A DNA stretch of 64,000 bases, taken from the NCBI RefSeq assembly GCF_020520285.1, contig NZ_CP084742.1, positions 4,898,001-4,962,000 of the forward strand, in the 5' to 3' direction. The position numbers and the translations under genes are program-made. The notes below the pieces were generated by a model that worked only from the letters and a program-made list of their open reading frames with translations, was not told the origin of the DNA and did no database searches. Within the stretch, counting starts at the first letter, position 1; every line of letters starts with the position of its first letter. The DNA is from Pseudomonas sp. L5B5. GTDB lineage: Bacteria; Pseudomonadota; Gammaproteobacteria; Pseudomonadales; Pseudomonadaceae. Below are positions 18,674 through 29,495 of the stretch, piece by piece.

Positions 18674-19309
18674 ATGACTATTGGTGTAGTCGGTCGTAAA
18701 TGCGGTATGACCCGTATTTTCACCGAAGAAGGTGTCTCCATTCCGGTCACGGTCATTGAGATCGAGCCGAATCGCGTCACCCAGTTCAAAACTGAAGAAA
18801 CCGATGGCTATCGTGCAGTGCAAGTCACTGTAGGTGAGCGTCGTGCTTCGCGCGTGACTGCTGCTCAAGCAGGCCACTTCGCTAAAGCGAACGTTGCTGC
18901 CGGTCGTGGCGTTTGGGAGTTTCGTCTTGAAGAAGGCGAGTACCAAGCTGGCGATCTGATCAATGCAGAAATCTTCGCAGCTGGCCAACTGGTAGATGTT
19001 ACCGGTCAGTCGAAAGGTAAAGGCTTCGCCGGTACCATCAAGCGTTGGAATTTCCGCGGTCAAGATAACACCCACGGTAACTCCGTCTCCCACCGCGTCC
19101 CGGGTTCTATTGGCCAGTGCCAGACTCCTGGTCGTGTATTCAAGGGCAAGAAAATGTCCGGTCATATGGGCGCTGAGCGCGTGACCGTACAGTCCCTGGA
19201 AGTAGTGCGCGTCGACGCTGAACGCAATCTGTTGTTGGTCAAGGGTGCTGTTCCTGGCGCTACTGGCGGCAATCTGGTTGTGCGTCCGGCTGCCAAGGCT
19301 CGCGGTTAA
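18674..19309 (+). CDS. rplC: 50S ribosomal protein L3
   Basis: L3 initiates 50S assembly and reaches the peptidyl-transferase centre. From ATG at 18674 (N-terminus [14 protein letters not shown]) it has 211 residues; the frame is open further upstream but that is not conserved. The segment [18 protein letters not shown] holds the glutamine that PrmB methylates in E. coli. Confidence 0.98.
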   Translation: MTIGVVGRKCGMTRIFTEEGVSIPVTVIEIEPNRVTQFKTEETDGYRAVQVTVGERRASRVTAAQAGHFAKANVAAGRGVWEFRLEEGEYQAGDLINAEIFAAGQLVDVTGQSKGKGFAGTIKRWNFRGQDNTHGNSVSHRVPGSIGQCQTPGRVFKGKKMSGHMGAERVTVQSLEVVRVDAERNLLLVKGAVPGATGGNLVVRPAAKARG

Positions 19310-19321
19310 GGGGAAGCTGAC

Positions 19322-19924
19322 ATGCAATTAAATGTAAATGACGCTCAAGCGATCGAAGTTTCCGAACTGACATTTGGCGGCGAATTCAACGAGACGCTGG
19401 TTCACCAAGCAGTCGTGGCCTATATGGCCGGCGGCCGTCAGGGTAGCAAGCAGCAAAAGACCCGTTCCGACGTTTCCGGTGGCGGCAAGCGCCCATGGCG
19501 TCAGAAAGGTACTGGCCGTGCTCGTGCCGGTACTATCCGTAGCCCAATCTGGCGTGGCGGCGGTACCACTTTCGCAGCTCGTCCACAGGATCACTCCCAG
19601 AAGCTGAACAAGAAGATGTATCGCGCAGCAATGCGTTCCATCCTTGCTGAGCTGGTGCGTACTGATCGTCTGGTCGTGGTTCAGGATTTCGCTGTTGAAA
19701 CTCCAAAAACCAAAGATCTGCTGGGCAAGCTGAACAGCATGAGTCTGACCGACGTTCTGATCGTGTCTGACGCTGTTGATCAGAACCTGTACCTGGCTGC
19801 TCGTAACCTTCCTCACGTCGATGTACGTGATGTGCAGGGTTCCGATCCAGTTAGTCTGATCGCATACGACAAAGTGTTGATCACTGTGTCGGCCGTGAAG
19901 AAATTCGAGGAGCTGCTGGGATGA
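19322..19924 (+). CDS. rplD: 50S ribosomal protein L4
   Basis: L4 lines the exit tunnel; in E. coli it also represses the S10 operon and inhibits RNase E. It has 200 residues with the tunnel loop [13 protein letters not shown]. Its stop overlaps the rplW start (ATGA). Confidence 0.98.
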
Positions 19925-20220
19925 ACCAGGAACGCGTATTTAAAGTTCTGCTTGGCCCGCATGTTTCCGAGAAGGCTACGGTTCTGGCAGACAAAAAAGG
20001 CCAGTTCGTTTTCAAGGTTGCTACCGATGCAACCAAGCTGGAAATCAAGAAGGCCGTCGAAAGCCTGTTCAGCGTGAAAGTGGAACGCGTTACTACCCTG
20101 AATGTTCTGGGTAAGAGCAAGCGTACCGCTCGCGGTCTGGGCAAGCGTAATGACTGGAAGAAGGCAGTTATCTCCCTTCAGCCAGGCCAAGATCTCGATT
20201 TCAGCAGCAGTGCTGAGTAA
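19921..20220 (+). CDS. rplW: 50S ribosomal protein L23
   Basis: L23 lies at the tunnel exit and docks trigger factor and SRP. It has 99 residues, with the trigger-factor contact region LGPHVSEKA near the N-terminus. It is coupled to rplD by a 4-nt overlap. Confidence 0.98.
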
Positions 20221-20234
20221 GGAAGGGGCGCATC

Positions 20235-21059
20235 ATGGCAATCGTTAAATGCAAACCGACTTCCCCTGGCCGCCGTTTTGTGGTCAAGGTGGTCAACCAG
20301 GAGCTGCATAAAGGCGCTCCTCACGCACCGCTGATCGAGAAAAAATCGAAGTCTGGTGGTCGTAACAACAATGGCCGTATCACTACTCGTCACGTTGGTG
20401 GTGGTCATAAGCAGCATTATCGTCTGGTCGACTTCCGTCGCAACGACAAGGATGGCATCGCTGCCACCGTCGAGCGCATCGAATACGATCCAAACCGTAC
20501 TGCTCACATCGCCCTGCTGTGCTATGCAGATGGCGAGCGTCGCTACATCATCGCCCCTAAAGGCGTGAGTGCTGGCGACCAGCTGATCGCAGGTGCCCTG
20601 GCACCGATCAAGCCGGGCAACGCTCTGCAGCTGCGTAACATTCCAGTTGGTAGCACCGTGCACGGCATCGAACTGAAGCCAGGCAAGGGTGCCCAAATCG
20701 CTCGTTCCGCTGGTGCTTCGGCTCAGTTGGTCGCTCGCGAAGGTGTCTACGTCACCCTGCGTCTGCGCTCTGGTGAAATGCGTAAAGTATTGGCTGAATG
20801 CCGTGCGACCCTGGGCGAAGTCTCGAACTCCGAGCACAGCCTGCGTTCGCTGGGTAAAGCTGGTGCCAAACGCTGGCGTGGCGTTCGCCCAACCGTTCGT
20901 GGTGTTGCCATGAACCCGGTTGACCACCCACATGGTGGTGGTGAAGGTCGTACCTCCGGTGGTCGTCATCCGGTATCGCCATGGGGCTTCCCGACTAAGG
21001 GCGCGAAGACTCGTGGTAATAAGCGTACCGACAAAATGATCGTCCGTCGTCGCAAGTAA
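20235..21059 (+). CDS. rplB: 50S ribosomal protein L2
   Basis: L2 is needed for subunit association and peptidyl transfer. It has 274 residues, with the conserved C-terminal [11 protein letters not shown] motif holding the histidine close to the catalytic centre, and an Arg/Lys-rich tail. Confidence 0.98.
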   Translation: MAIVKCKPTSPGRRFVVKVVNQELHKGAPHAPLIEKKSKSGGRNNNGRITTRHVGGGHKQHYRLVDFRRNDKDGIAATVERIEYDPNRTAHIALLCYADGERRYIIAPKGVSAGDQLIAGALAPIKPGNALQLRNIPVGSTVHGIELKPGKGAQIARSAGASAQLVAREGVYVTLRLRSGEMRKVLAECRATLGEVSNSEHSLRSLGKAGAKRWRGVRPTVRGVAMNPVDHPHGGGEGRTSGGRHPVSPWGFPTKGAKTRGNKRTDKMIVRRRK

Positions 21060-21075
21060 ATAGAGGGATACGACA

Positions 21076-21351
21076 GTGCCACGTTCTCTGAAAAAAGGTC
21101 CTTTTATTGATCTTCACCTACTGAAGAAGATCGAAGTGGCGGCGGAAAAGAACGATCGCAAACCAGTTAAGACCTGGTCGCGCCGTTCCATGATCCTGCC
21201 ACAAATGGTCGGTCTGACCATTGCTGTGCATAACGGTCGTCAGCATGTTCCAGTTCTCGTGAACGAAGACATGGTCGGCCACAAACTGGGCGAGTTCGCC
21301 GGTACCCGTACATATCGCGGGCACGTGGCTGACAAGAAAGCCAAGCGTTAA
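21076..21351 (+). CDS. rpsS: 30S ribosomal protein S19
   Basis: S19 is a 30S head protein near the A-site finger. It has 91 residues beginning [11 protein letters not shown], a family signature. The start is GTG at 21076 after an AGAGGGA site. Confidence 0.98.
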   Translation: MPRSLKKGPFIDLHLLKKIEVAAEKNDRKPVKTWSRRSMILPQMVGLTIAVHNGRQHVPVLVNEDMVGHKLGEFAGTRTYRGHVADKKAKR

Positions 21352-21364
21352 GGGGTAAGGAACG

Positions 21365-21697
21365 ATGGAAGTAGCCGCTAAGTTGTCGGGCGCTCGAATC
21401 TCCGCCCAGAAAGCCCGCTTGGTCGCCGACCAGATCCGCGGGAAGAAGGTGGGCGAAGCGCTCAACCTGCTGGCTTTCAGCAGTAAGAAAGCCGCCGAGA
21501 TCATGAAGAAAGTGCTGGAGTCGGCCGTAGCCAACGCCGAGCATAACGAAGGCGCAGACGTTGATGACCTGAAGGTCTCCACCGTTTTCGTCAACGAAGG
21601 GCGTTCGCTGAAGCGCATCATGCCACGTGCCAAAGGCCGTGCTGATCGCATCGTCAAGCGGTCTTGCCATATCACTGTCAAGGTTGCTGACAAGTAA
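21365..21697 (+). CDS. rplV: 50S ribosomal protein L22
   Basis: L22 forms the tunnel constriction with L4. It has 110 residues with the C-terminal beta-hairpin [13 protein letters not shown], the loop altered in some macrolide-resistant strains; it is wild type here. Confidence 0.98.
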
Positions 21698-21710
21698 CGG
21701 AGTCGAAGAG

Positions 21711-22397
21711 ATGGGTCAGAAAGTACATCCCATTGGCATTCGCCTGGGAATCGTCAAGGAGCACACCTCCGTCTGGTACGCAGACGGTCGGACTTATGCG
21801 GACTATTTGCTCGCAGATCTGAATGTGCGTGAGTATCTCCAAGACAAACTAAAAAGCGCGTCCGTAAGCCGTATCGATATTCATCGTCCGGCTCAAACTG
21901 CACGCATCACCATCCACACCGCTCGTCCCGGCATCGTGATCGGCAAGAAAGGTGAAGATGTTGAAAAACTGCGTCAGGACCTGACCAAGCAAATGGGTGT
22001 GCCTGTGCACATCAATATCGAAGAGATCCGCAAGCCGGAGCTCGACGGTATGCTGGTTGCGCAGAGCGTAGCTCAGCAGCTGGAGCGTCGTGTTATGTTC
22101 CGTCGCGCCATGAAGCGCGCCGTACAGAACGCCATGCGCATTGGTGCCAAAGGCATCAAAATCCAAGTGAGCGGTCGTCTCGGCGGTGCTGAAATCGCAC
22201 GTACTGAATGGTATCGCGAAGGTCGTGTGCCACTGCACACCCTGCGTGCCGATATCGACTATGCCACCTACGAAGCTCACACCACCTACGGTGTGATCGG
22301 TGTGAAGGTTTGGATCTTCAAAGGCGAAGTAATTGGTGGTCGCCAAGAAGAGCTGAAGCCGCAAGCACCTGCGCCTCGTAAAAAAGCTGCTAAGTAA
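21711..22397 (+). CDS. rpsC: 30S ribosomal protein S3
   Basis: S3 is at the mRNA entry site. Starting at ATG 21711 ([13 protein letters not shown]) it has 228 residues. The KH domain contains [15 protein letters not shown] and the C-terminus is Lys-rich. The frame stays open upstream into rplV, but the family N-terminus fixes the start. Confidence 0.98.
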   Translation: MGQKVHPIGIRLGIVKEHTSVWYADGRTYADYLLADLNVREYLQDKLKSASVSRIDIHRPAQTARITIHTARPGIVIGKKGEDVEKLRQDLTKQMGVPVHINIEEIRKPELDGMLVAQSVAQQLERRVMFRRAMKRAVQNAMRIGAKGIKIQVSGRLGGAEIARTEWYREGRVPLHTLRADIDYATYEAHTTYGVIGVKVWIFKGEVIGGRQEELKPQAPAPRKKAAK

Positions 22398-22409
22398 GGG
22401 GTACGCCAA

Positions 22410-22823
22410 ATGTTGCAACCAAAGCGTACGAAGTTCCGCAAGCAAATGACCGGCCACAACCGTGGTCTGGCACTGCGCGGTAGCAAAGTCAGCTTCGGCG
22501 AGTTCGCGCTGAAGTCTGTAGCTCGTGGTCGTCTCACCGCTCGTCAGATCGAGTCGGCACGTCGTGCCCTGACCCGTCACGTAAAACGTGGCGGCAAGAT
22601 CTGGATCCGTGTATTCCCGGACAAGCCTATTTCCAAGAAGCCACTCGAAGTTCGGATGGGTAAAGGTAAGGGTAACGTCGAATACTGGGTTGCCCAGATT
22701 CAGCCAGGCAAAGTCCTGTATGAAATCGAGGGTGTAACTGAAGAGCTGGCGCGTGAGGCTTTTGCCCTGGCTGCTGCAAAGCTGCCGCTCGCCACCGCCT
22801 TTGTTAAACGGACGGTGATGTGA
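22410..22823 (+). CDS. rplP: 50S ribosomal protein L16
   Basis: L16 helps place the A-site tRNA. It has 137 residues starting [12 protein letters not shown], with Arg82 in the position hydroxylated by RoxA/YcfD in E. coli ([11 protein letters not shown] segment). Its stop overlaps the rpmC start. Confidence 0.98.
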
Positions 22824-23014
22824 TGAAAGCGAATGAACTTCGTGAAAAATCCGCACAGCAGCTGAACGAGCAACTGCTCGGCCTGCTGCGCGACCAGTTC
22901 AATCTGCGTATGCAGAAAGCAACTGGCCAGTTGGGGCAGTCTCATCTGCTCTCGCAAGTTAAGCGTGACATCGCTCGCGTGAAGACTGTGCTCAACCAGC
23001 AGGCAGGTAAGTAA
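22823..23014 (+). CDS. rpmC: 50S ribosomal protein L29
   Basis: L29 is beside L23 at the tunnel exit. It has 63 residues ([14 protein letters not shown]) of two helices. I take ATG at 22823, which overlaps the rplP stop as TGATG; the in-frame GTG one codon earlier is less likely. Confidence 0.97.
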
Positions 23015-23016
23015 TC

Positions 23017-23283
23017 ATGGCTGAAGCCGAAAAAACTGTCCGTACGCTGACTGGCCGTGTTGTCAGCGACAAGATGGACAAGACCATCACCGTTCTGATC
23101 GAGCGTCGCGTTAAGCACCCTATCTACGGTAAATACGTTAAGCGTTCGACTAAGCTGCACGCGCACGACGAAACCAACCAGTGCCACATCGGCGACAAAG
23201 TCACTATTCGTGAAACTCGTCCGATGGCCAAGACCAAGTCCTGGGCCCTGGTTGATGTTCTCGAACGCGCTGTGGAAGTCTAA
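23017..23283 (+). CDS. rpsQ: 30S ribosomal protein S17
   Basis: S17 is a primary 16S rRNA-binding protein with an OB fold. It has 88 residues, with the conserved [14 protein letters not shown] and [14 protein letters not shown] segments. It closes the S10 operon gene set; rplN follows after 23 nt without an obvious promoter. Confidence 0.98.
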   Translation: MAEAEKTVRTLTGRVVSDKMDKTITVLIERRVKHPIYGKYVKRSTKLHAHDETNQCHIGDKVTIRETRPMAKTKSWALVDVLERAVEV

Positions 23284-23306
23284 GGGCTAAGGGTCGGAGA
23301 AATTAT

Positions 23307-23675
23307 ATGATTCAGACTCAATCCATGCTCGATGTGGCCGATAACAGCGGCGCCCGCCGCGTTATGTGCATCAAGGTGCTGGGTGGCTCCCATCGTCGTT
23401 ACGCTGGTATCGGTGACATCATCAAGGTTACCGTCAAGGAAGCAATTCCTCGCGGTAAGGTCAAGAAAGGCCAAGTGATGACTGCTGTTGTAGTCCGCAC
23501 TCGCCACGGTGTTCGCCGTGCAGATGGCTCGATCATTCGCTTTGATGGTAACGCTGCTGTTCTTCTGAACAACAAGCAAGAGCCGATCGGCACCCGTATC
23601 TTTGGGCCAGTGACCCGTGAACTTCGTACTGAGAAGTTCATGAAGATCGTCTCGCTCGCCCCAGAAGTGCTGTAA
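23307..23675 (+). CDS. rplN: 50S ribosomal protein L14
   Basis: L14 is at the subunit interface and is the silencing-factor RsfS partner. It has 122 residues beginning [16 protein letters not shown]. It is the first gene of the conserved spc set; the short upstream gap suggests read-through from the S10 operon. Confidence 0.98.
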   Translation: MIQTQSMLDVADNSGARRVMCIKVLGGSHRRYAGIGDIIKVTVKEAIPRGKVKKGQVMTAVVVRTRHGVRRADGSIIRFDGNAAVLLNNKQEPIGTRIFGPVTRELRTEKFMKIVSLAPEVL

Positions 23676-23686
23676 GGAGATCCGAC

Positions 23687-24001
23687 ATGCAAAAGATTCG
23701 TCGTGACGACGAGATCATCGTGATCGCCGGCAAAGACAAAGGTAAGCGCGGTAAGGTGCTTAAGGTTCTGGCTGATGACCGTCTGGTCGTTGGTGGCCTG
23801 AATCTGGTCAAGCGTCATACCAAGCCTAACCCGATGTCGGGCGTACAGGGCGGTATCGTCGAGAAAGAAGCGCCACTGCACGCTTCCAACGTCGCCATTT
23901 TCAACGGCGAAACCAACAAGGCTGATCGCGTTGGTTTCAAAGTAGAAGACGGCAAAAAAATTCGTGTCTTCAAGTCGACCCAAAAAGCGGTTGATGCTTG
24001 A
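23687..24001 (+). CDS. rplX: 50S ribosomal protein L24
   Basis: L24 is an assembly-initiator protein. It has 104 residues with a KOW motif near the N-terminus ([17 protein letters not shown]). Confidence 0.98.
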   Translation: MQKIRRDDEIIVIAGKDKGKRGKVLKVLADDRLVVGGLNLVKRHTKPNPMSGVQGGIVEKEAPLHASNVAIFNGETNKADRVGFKVEDGKKIRVFKSTQKAVDA

Positions 24002-24021
24002 ACACTGCTAGGTAGAAGACC

Positions 24022-24561
24022 ATGGCACGACTAAAAGAGATTTACCGGAAGGAAATCGCTCCGAAACTTAAGGAAGAACTTAAGCTTTCGAACGTGATGG
24101 AAGTTCCGCGCGTTACCAAAATCACCCTGAACATGGGTCTGGGCGAAGCAATCGGTGACAAGAAAGTCATCGAGCATGCTGTTGCTGACCTGGAAAAGAT
24201 CACCGGCCAAAAAGTCGTTGTGACCTACGCTCGTAAATCCATCGCTGGCTTCAAAGTCCGCGAAGGATGGCCGATCGGTGTTAAGGTGACTCTGCGCCGT
24301 GAGCGTATGTACGAGTTCCTGGATCGTCTGCTGTCGATCTCCCTGCCTCGGGTTCGCGACTTCCGCGGCCTGAATGCCAAGTCCTTCGATGGTCGTGGTA
24401 ACTACAGCATGGGCGTGAAAGAGCAGATCATTTTCCCGGAAATCGATTACGACAAGATCGATGCTCTCCGCGGTCTGGACATTACCCTGACCACCACTGC
24501 CAAGAACGATGATGAAGGCCGCGCTCTGCTGCGTGCTTTCAAATTCCCGTTCCGCAACTGA
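24022..24561 (+). CDS. rplE: 50S ribosomal protein L5
   Basis: L5 binds 5S rRNA and contacts the 30S head. It has 179 residues with the conserved [16 protein letters not shown] and [14 protein letters not shown] segments. In E. coli the S8 repressor binds at the rplE start; whether that applies here is not evident. Confidence 0.98.
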   Translation: MARLKEIYRKEIAPKLKEELKLSNVMEVPRVTKITLNMGLGEAIGDKKVIEHAVADLEKITGQKVVVTYARKSIAGFKVREGWPIGVKVTLRRERMYEFLDRLLSISLPRVRDFRGLNAKSFDGRGNYSMGVKEQIIFPEIDYDKIDALRGLDITLTTTAKNDDEGRALLRAFKFPFRN

Positions 24562-24574
24562 TTGGAGTAGGAAA

Positions 24575-24880
24575 ATGGCCAAGAAGAGCATGAAAAACCG
24601 TGAGCTGAAGCGTCAGCTCACTGTTGCCAAGTACGCCACCAAGCGTGCAGCGCTGAAAGCTATCATCGTGGATCTGAACGCAAGTCCAGAAGCTCGTTGG
24701 GAAGCTACCGTAGCTCTGCAGAAGCAGCCACGTGACGCAAGCGCCGCGCGCATGCGTAACCGCTGCCGCCTGACTGGTCGTCCGCACGGCGTTTACCGCA
24801 AGTTCGGCCTTGGCCGTAACAAGCTGCGTGAAGCTGCTATGCGTGGTGACGTACCAGGTCTGGTTAAAGCCAGCTGGTAA
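24575..24880 (+). CDS. rpsN: 30S ribosomal protein S14
   Basis: S14 is a 30S head protein. From ATG 24575 ([13 protein letters not shown]) it has 101 residues and lacks paired CxxC motifs, so it is the zinc-independent long form. The frame extends upstream into rplE but the family N-terminus places the start. Confidence 0.98.
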   Translation: MAKKSMKNRELKRQLTVAKYATKRAALKAIIVDLNASPEARWEATVALQKQPRDASAARMRNRCRLTGRPHGVYRKFGLGRNKLREAAMRGDVPGLVKASW

Positions 24881-24939
24881 TAGCTATCAAAGTCTCGGCG
24901 TTCGGGGTCGCAAGATCCCGATCACCGGTGGCCTTGAAC

Positions 24940-24971
24940 ATGAATCAAGCCCCTTTTGGGGCTTGATTCAT
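24940..24971 (+). repeat. Perfect 14-bp inverted repeat inside the spc operon
   Basis: ATGAATCAAGCCCC and its exact complement GGGGCTTGATTCAT flank a TTTT loop in the 207-nt gap between rpsN and rpsH. It could terminate, slow or protect the transcript, but no clear T-run follows the full stem. The right arm contains the -35 box of a predicted promoter. Confidence 0.85.
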
Positions 24972-24991
24972 TTCTGGGGTGTGTCTAGAAT
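24963..24991 (+). promoter_or_regulatory. Predicted internal promoter before rpsH
   Basis: TTGATT (24963-24968), 17-bp spacer, TAGAAT (24986-24991). The -35 box lies in the right arm of the 14-bp inverted repeat. It would drive rpsH and all genes downstream with a leader of about 90 nt. Confidence 0.6.
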
Positions 24992-25087
24992 GACCGGCTC
25001 GCCTGAGCCCGTGTTTTTTGCCCGGGTTTTCCAGGCGACAGTTGTGGCCGCAAGGCTAATTCTTTTTGTATCAGGAGCATCTAGCCC

Positions 25088-25480
25088 ATGAGTATGCAGG
25101 ACCCGTTAGCGGACATGCTAACTCGAATCCGTAATGCCCAGATGGCTGAAAAGTCCGTCGTAAGCATGCCGTCTTCCACGTTGAAGGTGGCTGTAGCAAA
25201 AGTCCTGAAGGACGAAGGTTACATCGCGGGTTATCAGATCAGCAGCGAAATCAAACCTCTGCTGTCCATCGAGCTGAAATACTTCGAAGGCCGTCCGGTC
25301 ATCGAGGAAGTCAAGCGCGTTAGCCGTCCAGGCCTGCGTCAGTACAAGTCCGTTGAAGAACTGCCGAAAGTACGTGGCGGTCTTGGCGTGTCTATCGTCT
25401 CCACCAACAAAGGTGTGATGACTGATCGTGCTGCGCGCGCTGCCGGTGTCGGCGGCGAAGTTCTTTGCACTGTGTTCTAA
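25088..25480 (+). CDS. rpsH: 30S ribosomal protein S8
   Basis: S8 binds helix 21 of 16S rRNA and is the spc-operon repressor in E. coli. It has 130 residues starting [18 protein letters not shown], with the conserved C-terminal [20 protein letters not shown]. It is preceded by an unusually long gap with hairpin and promoter. Confidence 0.98.
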   Translation: MSMQDPLADMLTRIRNAQMAEKSVVSMPSSTLKVAVAKVLKDEGYIAGYQISSEIKPLLSIELKYFEGRPVIEEVKRVSRPGLRQYKSVEELPKVRGGLGVSIVSTNKGVMTDRAARAAGVGGEVLCTVF

Positions 25481-25492
25481 GGGGGGATAAGC

Positions 25493-26026
25493 ATGTCTCG
25501 CGTCGCTAAGAACCCCGTTAAGCTGCCAGCTGGTGTCGAAGTTAAGTTCGCCGGCCAACAGCTTTCGGTGAAGGGTGCCAAGGGCACTCTCGAACTGAAC
25601 GTACACTCGTCCGTTGAAATCGTTGAGGAAGCTGGTGAGCTGCGTTTTGCTGCTCGCAACGGCGACCAACAAACTCGTGCAATGGCCGGTACCACTCGTG
25701 CTCTGGTAAACAACATGGTCCAAGGCGTAAGCCAAGGCTTCGAGCGTAAGCTCCAGCTGGTCGGTGTTGGTTACAAGGCACAAGCAAAAGGCACAGTGCT
25801 GAACCTGGCTCTCGGCTTCTCGCATCCAGTGGATTACGAACTGCCGGAAGGCATTACCGCTGAGACTCCTAGCCAGACCGATATCCTGATCAAGGGCATC
25901 GATAAGCAGCTGGTAGGTCAAGTGGCCGCTGAGATCCGCGACTTCCGTCCACCAGAGCCTTACAAAGGCAAAGGTGTGCGCTACGCGGACGAAGTCGTCC
26001 GTCGTAAAGAAGCCAAGAAGAAGTAG
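25493..26026 (+). CDS. rplF: 50S ribosomal protein L6
   Basis: L6 is near the sarcin-ricin loop. It has 177 residues in two repeated domains and the conserved C-terminal [16 protein letters not shown] motif. It lies 12 nt after rpsH. Confidence 0.98.
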   Translation: MSRVAKNPVKLPAGVEVKFAGQQLSVKGAKGTLELNVHSSVEIVEEAGELRFAARNGDQQTRAMAGTTRALVNNMVQGVSQGFERKLQLVGVGYKAQAKGTVLNLALGFSHPVDYELPEGITAETPSQTDILIKGIDKQLVGQVAAEIRDFRPPEPYKGKGVRYADEVVRRKEAKKK

Positions 26027-26036
26027 GGCATAGCAA

Positions 26037-26387
26037 ATGACCGACAAAAAAGTTACTCGACTGCGTCGCGCTCGCAAAGCACGCCTGAAAATGCACGAAC
26101 TCGAAGTCGTGCGTCTCTGCGTGTTCCGCTCTTCGCAGCACATCTACGCCCAGGTCATTTCGGCCGACGGCAACAAAGTCCTGGCAAGTGCCTCGACTTT
26201 GGATAAAGAACTGCGTGATGGCGCCACTGGCAACATCGACGCGGCCACTAAGGTTGGCCAGCTGGTCGCTACGCGTGCGAAAGCCGCTGGCGTCTCGCAG
26301 GTGGCTTTCGACCGCTCTGGCTTCAAGTACCACGGCCGCGTCAAGGCGCTGGCTGATGCTGCTCGTGAAGCTGGGCTGGAGTTCTAA
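26037..26387 (+). CDS. rplR: 50S ribosomal protein L18
   Basis: L18 binds 5S rRNA. It has 116 residues with a basic N-terminus and the conserved C-terminal [22 protein letters not shown] (shown in part as [12 protein letters not shown]). It lies 10 nt after rplF. Confidence 0.98.
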   Translation: MTDKKVTRLRRARKARLKMHELEVVRLCVFRSSQHIYAQVISADGNKVLASASTLDKELRDGATGNIDAATKVGQLVATRAKAAGVSQVAFDRSGFKYHGRVKALADAAREAGLEF

Positions 26388-26390
26388 GTT

Positions 26391-26891
26391 ATGTCAAATA
26401 ACGACCAAAAGCGCGACGAAGGCTACATTGAGAAGCTGGTTCAAGTTAACCGCGTAGCCAAAACCGTAAAAGGCGGCCGTATCTTCACTTTCACCGCGTT
26501 GACCGTGGTTGGTGATGGTAAGGGGCGTGTTGGCTTCGGCCGTGGCAAGTCGCGTGAAGTGCCTGCTGCGATCCAGAAGGCAATGGAAGCTGCTCGCCGC
26601 AACATGATCCAAGTTGATCTGAACGGTACTACTCTGCAGTACGCAATGAAGTCCGCTCACGGTGCTTCCAAGGTGTACATGCAGCCTGCCTCTGAAGGTA
26701 CCGGTATCATCGCTGGCGGCGCTATGCGTGCTGTCCTCGAAGTTGCTGGCGTTCAGAACGTTCTGGCCAAGTGCTACGGCTCGACTAACCCAGTAAACGT
26801 GGTTCACGCCACTTTCAAGGGTTTGAAAGCAATGCAGTCCCCTGAATCCATTGCCGCCAAGCGTGGCAAAAGCGTCCAGGAGATTATCTGA
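26391..26891 (+). CDS. rpsE: 30S ribosomal protein S5
   Basis: S5 is a decoding-fidelity protein at the mRNA entry. It has 166 residues with the double-stranded-RNA-binding-type N-terminal domain and the loop [20 protein letters not shown], which holds the spectinomycin-contact region in wild-type form. Confidence 0.98.
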
Positions 26892-26893
26892 TC

Positions 26894-27070
26894 ATGGCTA
26901 CCGTAAAAGTAACGCTGATCAAAAGCATGACCGGCCGTATCCCTAACCACAAACTGTGCGTTAAGGGTCTGGGTCTGCGTCGCATCGGTCACACTGTAGA
27001 AGTCCAGGATACTCCCGAGAATCGCGGGATGATCAACAAGGCTTACTACATGCTGCGTGTCGAGGGTTAA
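26894..27070 (+). CDS. rpmD: 50S ribosomal protein L30
   Basis: A 58-residue protein starting [19 protein letters not shown] and ending MLRVEG; it is the bacterial L30. It lies 2 nt after rpsE and 3 nt before rplO, the standard spc order. Confidence 0.97.
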
Positions 27071-27073
27071 TCG

Positions 27074-27508
27074 ATGAAACTCAATGATCTGAGTCCAGCG
27101 CCGGGTTCCCGTCGCGAAAAGCATCGTCCGGGCCGTGGTATCGGTAGTGGTTTGGGTAAGACTGGTGGCCGTGGTCACAAAGGTCAGACTTCCCGCTCCG
27201 GTGGCACCATCGCTCCAGGCTTTGAAGGCGGCCAACAGCCGCTGCATCGTCGCCTGCCAAAGTTCGGTTTCGTTTCCCTGAAAGCCATGGATCGCGCAGA
27301 AGTGCGTCTGTCCGAGTTGGCTAAAGTGGAAGGCGATATCGTCACCGTGCAGTCCCTGAAAGATGCCAACGTGATTAACCAGAACGTTCAGCGTGTGAAA
27401 ATCATGCTGTCCGGTGAAGTTACTCGCGCTGTGACCATCAAGGGTATCGCCGCCACCAAAGGTGCGCGTGCGGCTATCGAAGCAGCTGGCGGCAAGTTCG
27501 AGGAATAA
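27074..27508 (+). CDS. rplO: 50S ribosomal protein L15
   Basis: L15 is a late-assembly protein. It has 144 residues with a Gly/Arg-rich N-terminal extension ([18 protein letters not shown]) that threads into 23S rRNA. It directly abuts secY. Confidence 0.98.
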   Translation: MKLNDLSPAPGSRREKHRPGRGIGSGLGKTGGRGHKGQTSRSGGTIAPGFEGGQQPLHRRLPKFGFVSLKAMDRAEVRLSELAKVEGDIVTVQSLKDANVINQNVQRVKIMLSGEVTRAVTIKGIAATKGARAAIEAAGGKFEE

Positions 27509-28837
27509 ATGGCTAAGCAAGGTGCTCTCTCTGCGCTCGGCAAAGGCGGTATGTCTGAACTCTGGGCTCGTCTGCGTTTTCTGTTCATGGCGATTATCGT
27601 CTATCGGATAGGTGCGCACATCCCGGTTCCAGGTATCAACCCTGATCGACTCGCAGACCTGTTTCGACAGAATGAGGGGACCATTCTTAGCTTGTTCAAC
27701 ATGTTTTCCGGCGGTGCACTGGAGCGCATGAGTATTTTTGCATTGGGGATCATGCCGTACATTTCGGCGTCGATCATCATGCAGCTCATGACCGCTGTCA
27801 GTCCGCAGTTGGAGCAGTTGAAGAAGGAAGGTGAAGCTGGCCGTCGCAAGATCAGCCAGTACACCCGCTACGGCACTGTCGTCCTAGCTCTGGTTCAGGC
27901 CATCGGCATGTCCGTTGGTCTGGCTGGACAGGGCGTTGCGTTCACTGGTGACTTTGGCTTCCATTTCGTCGCGGTATCCACGTTTGTGGCTGGCGCGATG
28001 TTCATGATGTGGCTGGGTGAGCAGATTACTGAGCGTGGTGTTGGCAACGGTATCTCGATGTTGATCTTCGCAGGTATCGTCGCCGGTCTTCCGAGAGCGA
28101 TTGGGCAGTCCTTCGAGTCTGCACGTCAGGGTGATATCAACATCTTCGCCCTGGTTGCGATCGGTTTGCTGGCGGTAGCGATCATCGGTTTTGTGGTGTT
28201 CATTGAGCGTGGCCAGCGTCGTATTGCTGTTCACTACGCCAAGCGTCAGCAAGGCCGCAAGGTCTTTGCTGCTCAGACCAGCCACTTGCCGCTGAAAGTG
28301 AATATGGCCGGTGTTATTCCAGCTATCTTCGCGAGCAGCATTTTGCTGTTTCCGGCTTCGTTGGGTGCCTGGTTCGGTCAGTCTGAAGGTATGGGCTGGT
28401 TGCAGGACATCTCGCAGTCGATCGCTCCTGGTCAGCCGTTGAATATTCTGCTGTTTAGTGCAGGGATTATTTTCTTCTGCTTCTTCTATACGGCGTTGAT
28501 GTTCAATCCGAAAGACGTAGCGGAAAACCTGAAGAAGTCCGGTGCCTTTATTCCGGGCATCCGTCCAGGCGAGCAGTCGGCACGCTACATTGATGGTGTT
28601 CTGACCCGCTTGACCATGTTCGGTGCTCTATATATGACGGCCGTCTGCCTGTTGCCACAGTTCTTGGTGGTTGCTGCAAACGTTCCGTTCTACCTTGGCG
28701 GGACCTCGTTGCTGATCGTGGTTGTGGTTGTTATGGACTTTATGTCGCAAGTACAATCGCATCTCGTTTCCCACCAGTACGAATCCCTGATGAAGAAAGC
28801 CAACCTGAAGGGTTACGGCAGCGGCATGCTGCGCTAA
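27509..28837 (+). CDS. secY: Preprotein translocase subunit SecY
   Basis: The channel subunit of SecYEG in the inner membrane. The 442-residue protein has ten predicted spans and the plug and pore-ring region near TM2 ([20 protein letters not shown]). It starts on the base after the rplO stop. It works with the SecE encoded at 1723-2091. Confidence 0.98.
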   Translation: MAKQGALSALGKGGMSELWARLRFLFMAIIVYRIGAHIPVPGINPDRLADLFRQNEGTILSLFNMFSGGALERMSIFALGIMPYISASIIMQLMTAVSPQLEQLKKEGEAGRRKISQYTRYGTVVLALVQAIGMSVGLAGQGVAFTGDFGFHFVAVSTFVAGAMFMMWLGEQITERGVGNGISMLIFAGIVAGLPRAIGQSFESARQGDINIFALVAIGLLAVAIIGFVVFIERGQRRIAVHYAKRQQGRKVFAAQTSHLPLKVNMAGVIPAIFASSILLFPASLGAWFGQSEGMGWLQDISQSIAPGQPLNILLFSAGIIFFCFFYTALMFNPKDVAENLKKSGAFIPGIRPGEQSARYIDGVLTRLTMFGALYMTAVCLLPQFLVVAANVPFYLGGTSLLIVVVVVMDFMSQVQSHLVSHQYESLMKKANLKGYGSGMLR

Positions 28838-28861
28838 TCCATAAGGTTCGAGGAGTTGGTG

Positions 28862-28978
28862 ATGAAAGTTCGTGCATCGGTGAAAAAGCTGTGCCGCAAC
28901 TGCAAGATTATTCGCCGCGAAGGTGTTGTTCGAGTAATTTGCAGCGCGGAACCACGTCACAAGCAGCGCCAAGGCTGA
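28862..28978 (+). CDS. rpmJ: 50S ribosomal protein L36
   Basis: A 38-residue zinc-binding protein, [15 protein letters not shown]...; the C..C.........C....H ligand set is intact, so this is the zinc-containing form. It closes the spc operon. Confidence 0.97.
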
Positions 28979-28994
28979 GTGTGATTGTGCTTCA

Positions 28995-29022
28995 AGCCCG
29001 GCAGCTAGTGCGCTGCCGGGTT
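28995..29022 (+). terminator. Hairpin between spc and alpha operons
   Basis: CCCGGCAGC (28997-29005) and GCTGCCGGG (29012-29020) form a perfect 9-bp stem, extended by two pairs, with loop TAGTGC. The following sequence is T-rich (TTGATTATTTGTTATT) rather than a pure T-run, so termination may be partial. Confidence 0.7.
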
Positions 29023-29049
29023 GATTATTTGTTATTACAGCGATATTAT
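29021..29049 (+). promoter_or_regulatory. Predicted promoter of the alpha operon
   Basis: TTGATT (29021-29026), 17-bp spacer, TATTAT (29044-29049), directly after the hairpin and about 60 nt before rpsM. Confidence 0.62.
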
Positions 29050-29108
29050 CTCGCGCCCTATTTCTTGGCTTCCGGGGCGTAGGTAGCTGTCAATTGGAGT
29101 CCCACTGA

Positions 29109-29465
29109 ATGGCCCGTATTGCAGGCGTTAACATTCCAGATAACAAGCATACTGTTATCTCGCTGACCTACATCTATGGTGTCGGTCGCACTACTGCACA
29201 TAAAATCTGTGCAGAGACTGGGGTCAACCCAGCTGCGAAGATCAAGGATCTGAGCGACGAGCAAATTGAACAGCTGCGTGGCGAAGTGGCGAAGTTCACC
29301 ACTGAAGGTGACCTGCGTCGCGAAAACAACATGAAAATCAAACGCTTGATGGATCTGGGCTGCTACCGCGGTCTGCGCCATCGTCGTGGTCTGCCAGTAC
29401 GCGGTCAGCGTACCAAGACCAACGCGCGTACTCGCAAAGGTCCGCGTAAGCCGATCCGCAAGTAA
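29109..29465 (+). CDS. rpsM: 30S ribosomal protein S13
   Basis: S13 contacts the P-site tRNA and the 50S bridge. It has 118 residues starting [14 protein letters not shown], with a Lys/Arg-rich tail. It is the first gene of the alpha operon. Confidence 0.98.
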   Translation: MARIAGVNIPDNKHTVISLTYIYGVGRTTAHKICAETGVNPAAKIKDLSDEQIEQLRGEVAKFTTEGDLRRENNMKIKRLMDLGCYRGLRHRRGLPVRGQRTKTNARTRKGPRKPIRK

Positions 29466-29495
29466 TCGCACCAGCGAATCGACAGGAATTTAGTC

